A stretch of 12,304 nt of DNA from Kiloniellaceae bacterium (GTDB lineage Bacteria > Pseudomonadota > Alphaproteobacteria > Kiloniellales > Kiloniellaceae), in contig JANQKX010000059.1 of the NCBI GenBank assembly GCA_028280915.1, forward strand, positions 1 through 12,304, read 5' to 3'. Made by a program: the position numbers and the translations under genes. Below, piece by piece: positions 1 to 6,223 of this stretch. The first letter of the stretch is position 1. Every line of letters begins with the position of its first letter. The notes beneath the pieces are model-generated. The model saw only the letters and a list, made by a program, of their open reading frames with translations. It had not been told where the DNA came from and ran no database searches.

Positions 1-1555
1 TTTCCGCCCAGTCGGCCAGGCCTTGCGACCCGGCCAGGGCACCGCCGCCGGCCTGACGCACGTAGGGCCAGAGCTCCGCGGCGATTTTCTCCGCCTCCGG
101 CGCGCGCAGGGCTTCCCGCTGCGCCAGGCGGAACCAGGCCAGGGCCTGTTGGTGTTTGCCCAGGGCGAACTGGGCCTTGCCGGCGGTGGCGGCGAACCAC
201 AGCAAGTCCCGCCGGGCCGGCAGCGCGGTCAATTGGGGCTCGAGCGCCTGGACCATGACCCGGTAGGTCTCGTCGTCGCCGCTGGCCTCCAGGGCTGCTT
301 GCAGGAACTCCGCCTGGGTGACGGCAATGCCTTGCCCGGCGGCGGCCTGGTACAGCAGGGCGCGGGCCTCCACCGCCGGCAACTGGGCCGACAAGCTCAA
401 GGCGCTGCTCAGTTCCTGGGACGAGAACCTGAATTCCTTGTAGAGGGCCACCAGATCGGCCGGCGCCATCAAGCCCCGGGCCACGGCCCGTTCGGCCGCC
501 AAGGTGCGGGTTTCCATGTTGGCCACGGGCCAGGAGGCCAGGCTGGGCAGCACCATGGGCGCGGCCAGGGGCGCGTTTTCCGGCGGCAGGTCCCGCTCCA
601 GGCTGCGCAGCATGGCATAGAGCAGGGGCGTCAGGGTGAAAGGCGCTAAGTCCCGGGCCGCGCCGCCGGCCATTTGCTCGGCCAAGGCCAGAAAGGCCGG
701 ACTGTCGTCGCTGCCCAGTTCCCGCAGCAGGTCCAGGCCCAGCTCGGCTTGGCTTTGTTCCCCCGCCAACAGCTGGCAGAAAATCATCGCCTGGGGCCAG
801 TAGGGCACCCCGGCATAGAGGTCGATGGTCCGGCGGACCCGGCGGCAGGCGCCGTCGAAATCGCCCCGGGTCAAATCCACGTCGATGCGGGCCTGGGCAA
901 TGCGCGCGTCGTCATAGCGTTCGGGGACAGCCGCCAAGAGGGTGCCCAAGGGTGCCACCTCACCCAACTGGGCCAGTTTTTCGACTCTAAGGGCCAGAAT
1001 ATCGTCCGAAGCGGCACCGCCACTGCTCAGGAGGGCGATCAATTCGCTTTGCGCCGCCGCGACTTGCGGATTGGCCGCTTTCGGCGGGGCCGTGCTGGTC
1101 AACAACAGGCGGACCGCCAGATCTCGGAGCAGGGGCGAGGAGATGTCGCCGGGCATCACGGACAGCAGATTGGCGATCACTTCCGGCTGGCTGCCCAGCC
1201 ACAGGTCCGTGCCCAGGCCGCCCTCGGCCGCGCTCAGGATTCCAATGGCCTGCGGGTCCCGCTCGCTCAAGGGGTTGATTTCGATGCCCTCGACTTGCGG
1301 CACCTGGTCCAAGCCCTGTTCCGTGCCCAGATTGATATTGCCGCTGCTGGTCGCGCCTGTGTCGGGCTGCAGGGGCTGGACGGGCATCAGCAGGATGGGC
1401 GCGCCCAAGCCTTGGCCGCCGCCTTCTTCCGTGCCGCTGGATTGGGCCATGAGCGGGCCGGTGCCGACCACGAGCTGGGCCAGCACAAGGGCGCAAATGG
1501 CTAGGAACCAGGTTAACGGCTGTCCAGTCTCGGTGTCATCGGGGGAACTGATCAT
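1..1555 (-). CDS. Exported helical-repeat protein of unknown function (C-terminus beyond window)
   Basis: The frame is open from an ATG at 1555 to the window edge, so at least 518 residues are present and the C-terminus is missing. Residues 1-14 are polar, about 15-36 are strongly hydrophobic and end in LMAQSS, which reads as a signal peptide or N-terminal anchor. A Gly/Pro/Gln-rich linker (about 38-85) follows. The rest is rich in Ala and Leu and looks like amphipathic helix pairs of TPR/SEL1 type, for example around FDGACRRVRRTIDLY and the segment KAQFALGKHQQALAWFRLA near the window edge. I recall similar uncharacterised proteins next to aroK in Rhodospirillales, but cannot name a function. 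The start is supported by AAGG ten bases upstream and by a 20-base overlap with the small gene before it, which implies coupled translation. A periplasmic scaffold role is inference only. Confidence 0.8.
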   Translation of the reverse strand, partial: MISSPDDTETGQPLTWFLAICALVLAQLVVGTGPLMAQSSGTEEGGGQGLGAPILLMPVQPLQPDTGATSSGNINLGTEQGLDQVPQVEGIEINPLSERDPQAIGILSAAEGGLGTDLWLGSQPEVIANLLSVMPGDISSPLLRDLAVRLLLTSTAPPKAANPQVAAAQSELIALLSSGGAASDDILALRVEKLAQLGEVAPLGTLLAAVPERYDDARIAQARIDVDLTRGDFDGACRRVRRTIDLYAGVPYWPQAMIFCQLLAGEQSQAELGLDLLRELGSDDSPAFLALAEQMAGGAARDLAPFTLTPLLYAMLRSLERDLPPENAPLAAPMVLPSLASWPVANMETRTLAAERAVARGLMAPADLVALYKEFRFSSQELSSALSLSAQLPAVEARALLYQAAAGQGIAVTQAEFLQAALEASGDDETYRVMVQALEPQLTALPARRDLLWFAATAGKAQFALGKHQQALAWFRLAQREALRAPEAEKIAAELWPYVRQAGGGALAGSQGLADWAE

Positions 1556-1676
1556 CGGGAATTACCTTTTCCACGGTGGTCGTCGGCGGCGGAATGTCCC
1601 AAGTCAGGAGAAACAGCGCGCCGGAGGCGAGCAGGACAACGAGGAGCACCAAGGCAAAGAGAGATGTTTTTCGCAT
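1536..1676 (-). CDS. Small single-span membrane protein (46 aa)
   Basis: This gene runs from ATG 1676 to TGA 1536 and encodes 46 residues. It begins MRKTSLFALV, followed by one hydrophobic span (about 5-24, rich in Leu, Val and Ala), then a conserved-looking tail WDIPPPTTTVEKVIPDDQFPR. The positive N-terminus and short polar tail suggest a tail in the periplasm. I recall similar tails (WDIPAPT..VEKV.P...FPR) in small hypothetical proteins of Rhodospirillales, which argues for a real gene, although I cannot check this. Its stop overlaps the start of the large exported protein by 20 bases in a different frame, so the two probably form one operon. The ribosome site is weak (TAGG just upstream of the start). 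Function unknown; a partner or membrane tether of the downstream protein is a guess. Confidence 0.7.
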   Translation of the reverse strand: MRKTSLFALVLLVVLLASGALFLLTWDIPPPTTTVEKVIPDDQFPR

Positions 1677-1776
1677 GACCTACAATCGAATGGGAAGCAT
1701 TGCCGCGTTAACCAAGGCAGACACCAATGATCGCAACGGGGCGGTTGAGCGAGGATGAGAAAGCAAAGTGCCGGGC

Positions 1777-1807
1777 TTGTAACACTGCAAGAAATGTACG
1801 ATAGAAT
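1777..1807 (+). promoter_or_regulatory. aroK: Candidate aroK promoter in the divergent intergenic region
   Basis: The 301 bases at 1677-1977 lie between the divergent small membrane gene and aroK and hold no convincing gene. The best sigma70-like match toward aroK is TTGTAA (1777-1782), a 19-base spacer and TAGAAT (1802-1807), which would give a leader of about 165 bases. The spacer is longer than ideal. No clear match stands out for the minus-strand unit, nor a riboswitch or terminator. Confidence 0.3.
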
Positions 1808-1977
1808 CGGACTGTGGCGAGTTTGCGGCAGTCTATCGGTCCTCCGCGGCAGATGCAATGTCATCTAAGCCATGCCGAAACGCTGTCCGGCGTATGGCTG
1901 GACCGTTGAGTATTGATGTGCGGCGTGTGAAAAGGGGCCCAGGTTGGGGTGTCTCGGGGTGAGCGAGGAGGCGCGCC

Positions 1978-2565
1978 ATGAGTGAGGAAATGGTTTCGAT
2001 TGAAGCGAGCAAAGTGCCCAAGACCGTGGTTCTGGTCGGTCTGATGGGGGCGGGCAAAACCAACATGGGGCGCCGCTTGGCGGCCAAGCTGGCGCTGCCT
2101 TTCGTGGATGCGGATCAGGAAATCGAAATCGCCGCGGGCTGCACCATCCCGGAAATCTTCGAGTGCCACGGCGAACAGGCCTTTCGCGACGGCGAGCAGC
2201 GGGTGATCGCCCGTTTGCTCGGCGAGCCGATCCATGTGCTCTCCACCGGCGGCGGGGCTTTCATGAATCCGGCCACCCGGCAAACCATTCTGGACAAGGC
2301 GATTTCCATCTGGCTGCGCGCGGATCTGGACCTCTTGGTCAAACGCACCGCGCGGCGCGACAACCGGCCCCTGTTGAAAACCGGCGACCCGCGGCAGATC
2401 CTGAGTGATCTGATGACGCAGCGCTATCCGGTCTACGCCGAAGCGGACATTGTCGTTGACAGTTTCGACGGCCCGCCGGAAATAACCCATCAGCGCATCG
2501 TCAAGGCCTTGGCCGCCTATCTCGAGGCGCACCCCGACGGCAATAACAGGAGGCTGGAACCGTGA
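1978..2565 (+). CDS. aroK: Shikimate kinase
   Basis: This cytoplasmic enzyme phosphorylates shikimate to shikimate 3-phosphate with ATP, in the pathway to chorismate and aromatic amino acids (EC 2.7.1.71). All family marks are present over 195 residues: Walker A GLMGAGKTN (21-29), the Mg/shikimate-binding DAD (44-46), FR (69-70) with the shikimate-contacting Arg, TGGGA (90-94), the lid RDNRPLL (127-133) and RYPVYAEAD (149-157). Asn29 replaces the more usual Thr/Ser after GKT; I regard this as tolerated variation. The start is well supported by AGGAGG at 1966-1971, six bases before the ATG. Its TGA overlaps the aroB GTG, so the two are co-translated. The N-terminal 13 residues are a short extra tail seen in many alphaproteobacterial versions. 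Confidence 0.97.
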   Translation: MSEEMVSIEASKVPKTVVLVGLMGAGKTNMGRRLAAKLALPFVDADQEIEIAAGCTIPEIFECHGEQAFRDGEQRVIARLLGEPIHVLSTGGGAFMNPATRQTILDKAISIWLRADLDLLVKRTARRDNRPLLKTGDPRQILSDLMTQRYPVYAEADIVVDSFDGPPEITHQRIVKALAAYLEAHPDGNNRRLEP

Positions 2566-3671
2566 CCCCCTTTGAGCGGCTGTCGCTGGACCTGGGCCCG
2601 CGCAGCTATGACATCCTGGTGGGCGACACGCTCCTGTCCGAGGCCGGCCGTCTGATGGCGCCGGTTCTTCGGCGCCCCAAGGTTTTCATCATTACGGATC
2701 AGACCGTGGCGGAGCTGCATCTGGCCACTTTGGAACGGGCCTTGGAAGACGCGGACATCGCCTTTCAGGCCTTTGTGCTGCCGGTCGGCGAGCAAACCAA
2801 GAGCTTCGAGGTGCTGCAGGATCTCTTGGGCCGGCTGCTCGATGCGCGGCTCGAACGGCGGGGTTGCCTGATCGCCCTGGGCGGCGGCGTGGTTGGCGAC
2901 ATCACCGGCTTTGCCGCGGCCATCGTGCAGCGGGGTGTCGACTTTGTTCAGATCCCCACCACCCTCTTGGCCCAGGTGGACAGCTCCGTGGGCGGCAAGA
3001 CCGGCATCAACGTGCCCCAGGGCAAGAACCTGATCGGCGCGTTTCATCAGCCCCGCCTCGTGCTGGCCGATACCACCGTCCTGGCCACCCTGCCCCAACG
3101 GGAACTGCTGGCCGGTTACGCGGAGGTGGTGAAATACGGCCTGATCAATGATTCGGACTTTTTCACCTGGCTCGAGGTCCACGGGCTGGGGTTGTTGGAA
3201 GGCAACCGGGATTCGATCCGCAAAAGCGTGGTCACCAGTTGCCGCGCCAAGGCCGAAATCGTCGCGGCCGACGAGCGGGAAGCGGGCCAGCGGGCCTTGC
3301 TGAACCTGGGCCACACCTTCGGCCACGCCATTGAGGCGGAGACGGGATACAGCGACATGGTGCTGCACGGCGAAGCCGTGGCCATGGGCATTCTGCTGGC
3401 CTTTGACCTGTCGGTTCAGCTGGGCCTTTGCCCGGCCGAGGACAGCGCACGGGTGCGGCGCCATTTCAACGCGGTCGGGCTGCCGGCCAGCGAGGACGTG
3501 GAGGGCTGGGTCTGGGACCCGCAGCGCCTCTTCGAGCACATGACCAAGGACAAAAAGGTGCACGACGGCCGCATCACCTTCGTTTTGACCCGGGGTATCG
3601 GGCAAGCCTTCCTGTCGGCCGAGGTGGCGCAAGAAGAAGTTCTCAAGGTGCTCAATGCGGCCGCCCCCTAG
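2562..3671 (+). CDS. aroB: 3-dehydroquinate synthase
   Basis: This enzyme converts DAHP to 3-dehydroquinate, the second shikimate-pathway step (EC 4.2.3.4), using NAD+ and a divalent metal. The 369 residues are of normal length. Visible marks are PVGEQTKSFE (74-83), the nucleotide-binding glycines ALGGGVVGDITGF (105-117), IPTTLLAQVDSSVGGKTGIN (131-150), the metal-ligand region AEVVKYG (Glu188), LGHTFGHAIE (His251) and VLHGEAVAMG (His269), and the C-terminal KDKKVHDGRITF (329-340). It starts with GTG at 2562, in a four-base GTGA overlap with the aroK stop, behind AGGAGG at 2548-2553. The aroK-aroB pair is standard in proteobacteria, and the two enzymes act in one pathway without being consecutive steps. 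Confidence 0.97.
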   Translation: MTPFERLSLDLGPRSYDILVGDTLLSEAGRLMAPVLRRPKVFIITDQTVAELHLATLERALEDADIAFQAFVLPVGEQTKSFEVLQDLLGRLLDARLERRGCLIALGGGVVGDITGFAAAIVQRGVDFVQIPTTLLAQVDSSVGGKTGINVPQGKNLIGAFHQPRLVLADTTVLATLPQRELLAGYAEVVKYGLINDSDFFTWLEVHGLGLLEGNRDSIRKSVVTSCRAKAEIVAADEREAGQRALLNLGHTFGHAIEAETGYSDMVLHGEAVAMGILLAFDLSVQLGLCPAEDSARVRRHFNAVGLPASEDVEGWVWDPQRLFEHMTKDKKVHDGRITFVLTRGIGQAFLSAEVAQEEVLKVLNAAAP

Positions 3672-3776
3672 CGCGCTTTTTCCTTTGCGGGAGGCCGCCT
3701 GGCGGTCCGCTCGGTCGTCCGGCCGGTGGTATTTGAGCCGGCCATACCCCTGTTTTTCCTCAAGCCCACGTAAAGC

Positions 3777-5054
3777 GTGATCGACATGGAATCCGAACTG
3801 TTTTTCGTCATTTGCACCATCTTCCTGCTGCTGATCATGTCGGCGTTCTTTTCCGGATCGGAAACCTGCCTGACCGCGGCTTCTCGCCACCGGATGCATA
3901 ACCTGGAGCAGTCCGGGGTGCGCCGGGCCCATGTGGTGAACCAGCTGCTGGACAGCAAGGAACGCCTGATCGGCGGCATCCTCTTGGGCAACAACCTGGT
4001 CAACATCCTGGCCTCGGCCCTGGCGACCTCGGTCTTGATCCGCTTTTTTGGCGAAACGGGCGTGGTTTACGCCACTTTTGGCATGACGCTCTTGGTGCTG
4101 ATTTTCGCCGAGGTCCTGCCCAAGACCTATGCCATCCACAACGCGGATTCCCTGGCGCTCAAGGTCGCGCCGGTCATCCGCCCCATCGTCATCGTGCTGG
4201 CGCCGATCACCGGCGCGGTGCGCCTGGTGGTGGCCGCGACCCTGCGGCTGGTCGGGGTGCAAAACTCGGCCGGTTTGACGTCGGAGGAGATGGAGGAGGA
4301 GCTGCGCGGCGCCATCGACCTGCACAAGGGCGAGGAGGAAAACCACGAGCGGGAGATGCTGCGTTCCATCCTGGACCTGGCCGACGTGGAGGTGGAGGCT
4401 ATCATGTCCCACCGCCAGAACGTCTTTGCCGTGAACGTGGACATGCCGCTCGCCGAGCTGGTGGATACGGTGCTGTCCAGCCCCTATACCCGCTTGCCCA
4501 TGTGGAAGGACGACCCGGACAACATCGTCGGCGTGGTGCACGCGAAAGCCCTGCTGCGCCAGGTGCTGTCCAGCCCCGAGGGACTGGAAGATCTGGACCT
4601 GATGGAAATCGCCAACGATCCTTGGTTCATTCCGGAAAACACCGACCTTTTGTCGCAGCTGCAGGCCTTTCGCAACCGCAAGGAACATTTCGCCATCGTG
4701 GTGGACGAATACGGCGTGTTTTTGGGGATTGTCACCCTGGAAGACATTCTCGAGGAGATCGTCGGTGAAATCGAGGACGAGCACGACGAAGAAATCGAGG
4801 GCGTTCAGGTGCAAGGGGACGGCTCGATCATCGTGGACGGGACGGTCACCATCCGCGACCTCAACCGGCGCTTCGAGTGGCGCCTGCCCGACGAGGAGGC
4901 CGCGACCATCGCCGGCCTGGTCCTGCACGAGGCCCGCCGCATACCGGACCTGGGGCAAGTCTTTGTTTTTCATAACTTCAGCTTTGAGATCTTGAGCCGA
5001 AAACGCAACCAGATCACCTCAATGAAGATTCGCGCGCTGCACAGCAGCGCCTAA
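3777..5054 (+). CDS. CNNM/CorC-type membrane protein with CBS domains (hemolysin family, putative Mg/Co transporter)
   Basis: The 425-residue protein has the three-part layout of the HlyC/CorC (CNNM, TlyC) family. A DUF21 membrane domain (about 1-195) carries MSAFFSGSET (21-30), GGILLGNNLVNILAS (66-80) and LIFAEVLPKTYA (108-119). A CBS pair (about 205-330) includes YTRLPMW and IVVDEYGVFLGIVTLEDILEEIVGEIEDE. A C-terminal CorC_HlyC transporter-associated domain (about 345-420) follows. Members studied elsewhere export or regulate Mg2+ and confer cobalt resistance; the old hemolysin label is misleading. The GTG at 3777 and ATG at 3786 are both possible, neither with a strong ribosome site, and the choice changes only three residues. 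It lies 105 bases after aroB and may be read through from it; this neighbour order recurs in alphaproteobacteria. Transport substrate is inferred from the family. Confidence 0.92.
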   Translation: MIDMESELFFVICTIFLLLIMSAFFSGSETCLTAASRHRMHNLEQSGVRRAHVVNQLLDSKERLIGGILLGNNLVNILASALATSVLIRFFGETGVVYATFGMTLLVLIFAEVLPKTYAIHNADSLALKVAPVIRPIVIVLAPITGAVRLVVAATLRLVGVQNSAGLTSEEMEEELRGAIDLHKGEEENHEREMLRSILDLADVEVEAIMSHRQNVFAVNVDMPLAELVDTVLSSPYTRLPMWKDDPDNIVGVVHAKALLRQVLSSPEGLEDLDLMEIANDPWFIPENTDLLSQLQAFRNRKEHFAIVVDEYGVFLGIVTLEDILEEIVGEIEDEHDEEIEGVQVQGDGSIIVDGTVTIRDLNRRFEWRLPDEEAATIAGLVLHEARRIPDLGQVFVFHNFSFEILSRKRNQITSMKIRALHSSA

Positions 5055-5110
5055 AAGCCCCCTCGAGAAAGCCCCTCAAGCTGGGGGAGAGCCATGGATC
5101 GAACCTTTAG

Positions 5111-5165
5111 GTTCTATTGACGTCCGCGACGAGCCAGAGGCCCGAATCGGGCCTGTTCTATTGAC
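5111..5165 (+). repeat. 11-base direct repeat GTTCTATTGAC, two copies
   Basis: GTTCTATTGAC occurs at 5111-5121 and again at 5155-5165, 44 bases apart, one copy on each side of the terminator-like stem. The second copy supplies most of the -35 box of the promoter before the DUF2889 gene. The spacing is close to four helical turns, which would suit a protein binding both copies, but duplication by slippage or chance is also possible. Confidence 0.5.
5138..5162 (+). terminator. Probable rho-independent terminator after the CNNM/CorC gene
   Basis: The perfect stem AGGCCCG/CGGGCCT (5138-5144 with 5148-5154) has a three-base AAT loop and is followed by GTTCTATT. The T-run is interrupted, so termination may be partial. 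A smaller hairpin, GAACC-TTTA-GGTTC, lies just before it at 5101-5114. The position fits the end of the aroK-aroB-CNNM unit. Confidence 0.45.
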
Positions 5166-5188
5166 AGCCTGCCATGCTAGCCTATTTT
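5161..5188 (+). promoter_or_regulatory. Candidate sigma70 promoter for the DUF2889 gene
   Basis: A perfect -35 box TTGACA (5161-5166) is followed after 16 bases by TATTTT (5183-5188). Transcription would start near 5195, downstream of the ATG at 5174. That supports the start at 5225 and would leave a leader of about 30 bases. It lies directly after the preceding terminator. Confidence 0.5.
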
Positions 5189-5224
5189 GCCGCCTGGTTA
5201 GGACGGAACCAATTAGGCCAAATC

Positions 5225-5806
5225 ATGCCATTGCCGCCGCCAGTCGCGCGAGAACACCTGCACACGCGATCCTATGATATGCGCGGCTATCTGCGTGACG
5301 ACGGCCTTTGGGACATCGAAGGCCGTATCACCGATACCAAGACCTACGACTTCGACAACGTCTTTCGCGGCACCATCCACGCCGACGAGCCCCTGCACGA
5401 TATGCTGATCAGGTTGACCTTGGATGACAGTTTTACCGTGCGCGACATCGAAGCCGTGACCGACGGCAGCCCCTTTGGGATCTGTCCGACCATCGCCCCC
5501 AACCTCAAGCGCATGATCGGCCAGACCGTGGGGCCGGGCTGGCGCAGGGCCATCCGCCTCAAACTGGGCGGGGTGGAAGGCTGTACCCACCTTTCCGAGC
5601 TGCTCGGCGCCATGGCGACGGTCGCCTATCAGACGCTTTACCCCACCCTTTCCAAGCGGGAGGGGAAAAAGCCACGCCAGGGCCGGCCCCGGTTGCTGGA
5701 CAGCTGCCATGCCTTCCGCAGCGACGGCGAGATCGCCCGGGACTCCTGGCCGGAGTATTACACCGGATCGGACCAAGCGGGGCCGGAACAAGCAGACGAC
5801 GCCTGA
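5225..5806 (+). CDS. DUF2889 domain-containing protein
   Basis: This 193-residue protein matches the alphaproteobacterial/proteobacterial DUF2889 family throughout: MPLPPP...REHLHTR (1-15), DGLWDIEGRITDTKTY (26-41), ICPTIAPNLKRMIGQTVGPGWR (86-107), GCTHLSELLGAMATVAYQ (119-136) and LDSCHAFRSDG (158-168), ending near WPEYY (175-179). The family has no established biochemical function to my knowledge; conserved Cys, His and Trp residues suggest ligand or metal binding, which is inference. An in-frame ATG at 5174 exists, but it falls inside the promoter and adds residues the family lacks, so I start at 5225, seven bases after AGG at 5215-5217. The gene appears monocistronic, with its own promoter. 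No signal peptide is visible, so it should be cytoplasmic. Confidence 0.9.
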   Translation: MPLPPPVAREHLHTRSYDMRGYLRDDGLWDIEGRITDTKTYDFDNVFRGTIHADEPLHDMLIRLTLDDSFTVRDIEAVTDGSPFGICPTIAPNLKRMIGQTVGPGWRRAIRLKLGGVEGCTHLSELLGAMATVAYQTLYPTLSKREGKKPRQGRPRLLDSCHAFRSDGEIARDSWPEYYTGSDQAGPEQADDA

Positions 5807-5901
5807 GCGTTCGGAGCCAACCTGCGCAAGAGTTCCTTGCCCAGTGCGCGTTTCCGTGGCGGTGGGGCCGTCCAGCCTAACAGAGATTTAACAAAAAAAT
5901 G

Positions 5902-5937
5902 CGATCCTCGGGCTCTTTTTCGAGTGGATCGGATTTT
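5902..5937 (+). promoter_or_regulatory. Hairpin just before the YLDPGTG gene start
   Basis: CGATCC (5902-5907) and TCG (5908-5910) pair with CGA (5921-5923) and GGATCG (5926-5931), a nine-pair stem with a two-base bulge and a ten-base loop containing TTTTT. GATTTT follows, then the ATG at 5938. The right arm contains the only purine-rich candidate ribosome site, so folding could hide it. It could also be a weak terminator for the DUF2889 transcript. Confidence 0.35.
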
Positions 5938-6159
5938 ATGAAAATATCATCCCTTTTCCTGTTTTTCTTGGTCTTTACCTTTTCCTTGGATCTGGGCGCC
6001 CCTGCGCTCGCCTATTTGGATCCGGGCACCGGCGCCATGTTCCTGCAGATCATTTTGGGCGGCGTTGCCGGCGCGGTGGTGATCTGCAAGCTCTATTGGC
6101 AACGGTTCAAGGCGTTGTTCTCCCGATCCGGGCCCGTTGACGGTTCCGGTCAAGAATAA
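5938..6159 (+). CDS. Small exported membrane protein with YLDPGTG motif
   Basis: The product has 73 residues. It begins with a signal-peptide-like segment (Lys2, hydrophobic 4-23, then APALA at about 21-25). A cleavage after ALA would leave YLDPGTG (26-32) at the mature N-terminus, followed by one membrane span (about 34-52) and a basic stretch KLYWQRFKALFSR (51-63). Short proteins with a YLDPGTGS-like start, a Gly-rich span and a basic KLYWRR-type end are widespread, and I recall them beside membrane sulfatase-like genes, as here. Function is unknown. An upstream in-frame ATG at 5899 would add 13 residues before the signal peptide and translate through the hairpin, so I prefer 5938. It lies 64 bases before the sulfatase gene and the two probably share a transcript. 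Confidence 0.75.
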   Translation: MKISSLFLFFLVFTFSLDLGAPALAYLDPGTGAMFLQIILGGVAGAVVICKLYWQRFKALFSRSGPVDGSGQE

Positions 6160-6223
6160 CGTTCTGCGCCGCGCGAAAAGGCCAAAGGCCATCTCAATGC
6201 GATGACGATCCGGGCGGCGTGAT

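Noticed and set aside
23..1504. Plus-strand frames (208 and 276 residues) across the left end
   Set aside because: Rich in Gly, Gln, Arg and His without domain sense. The minus-strand frame is open across the whole region and has a signal peptide and ordered helical composition.
2038..2064. AroK Walker A ending GKTN considered as a defective ATP site
   Set aside because: The Lys and following Thr that contact phosphate and Mg are present, and all other active-site motifs are intact.
3721..3757. Possible terminator between aroB and the CNNM/CorC gene: GGCCGG (3721-3726) with CCGGCC (3738-3743), then TTTTT at 3753-3757
   Set aside because: The stem has only six pairs, the loop is 11 bases and the T-run starts nine bases after the stem, so it is not convincing.
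2517..4973. Very long minus-strand frame (818 residues) opposite aroB and the CNNM/CorC gene
   Set aside because: It is a mirror of GC-rich coding sequence on the plus strand. Its product is His/Gln/Arg-rich with no recognisable domain, while the plus-strand genes have all family motifs.
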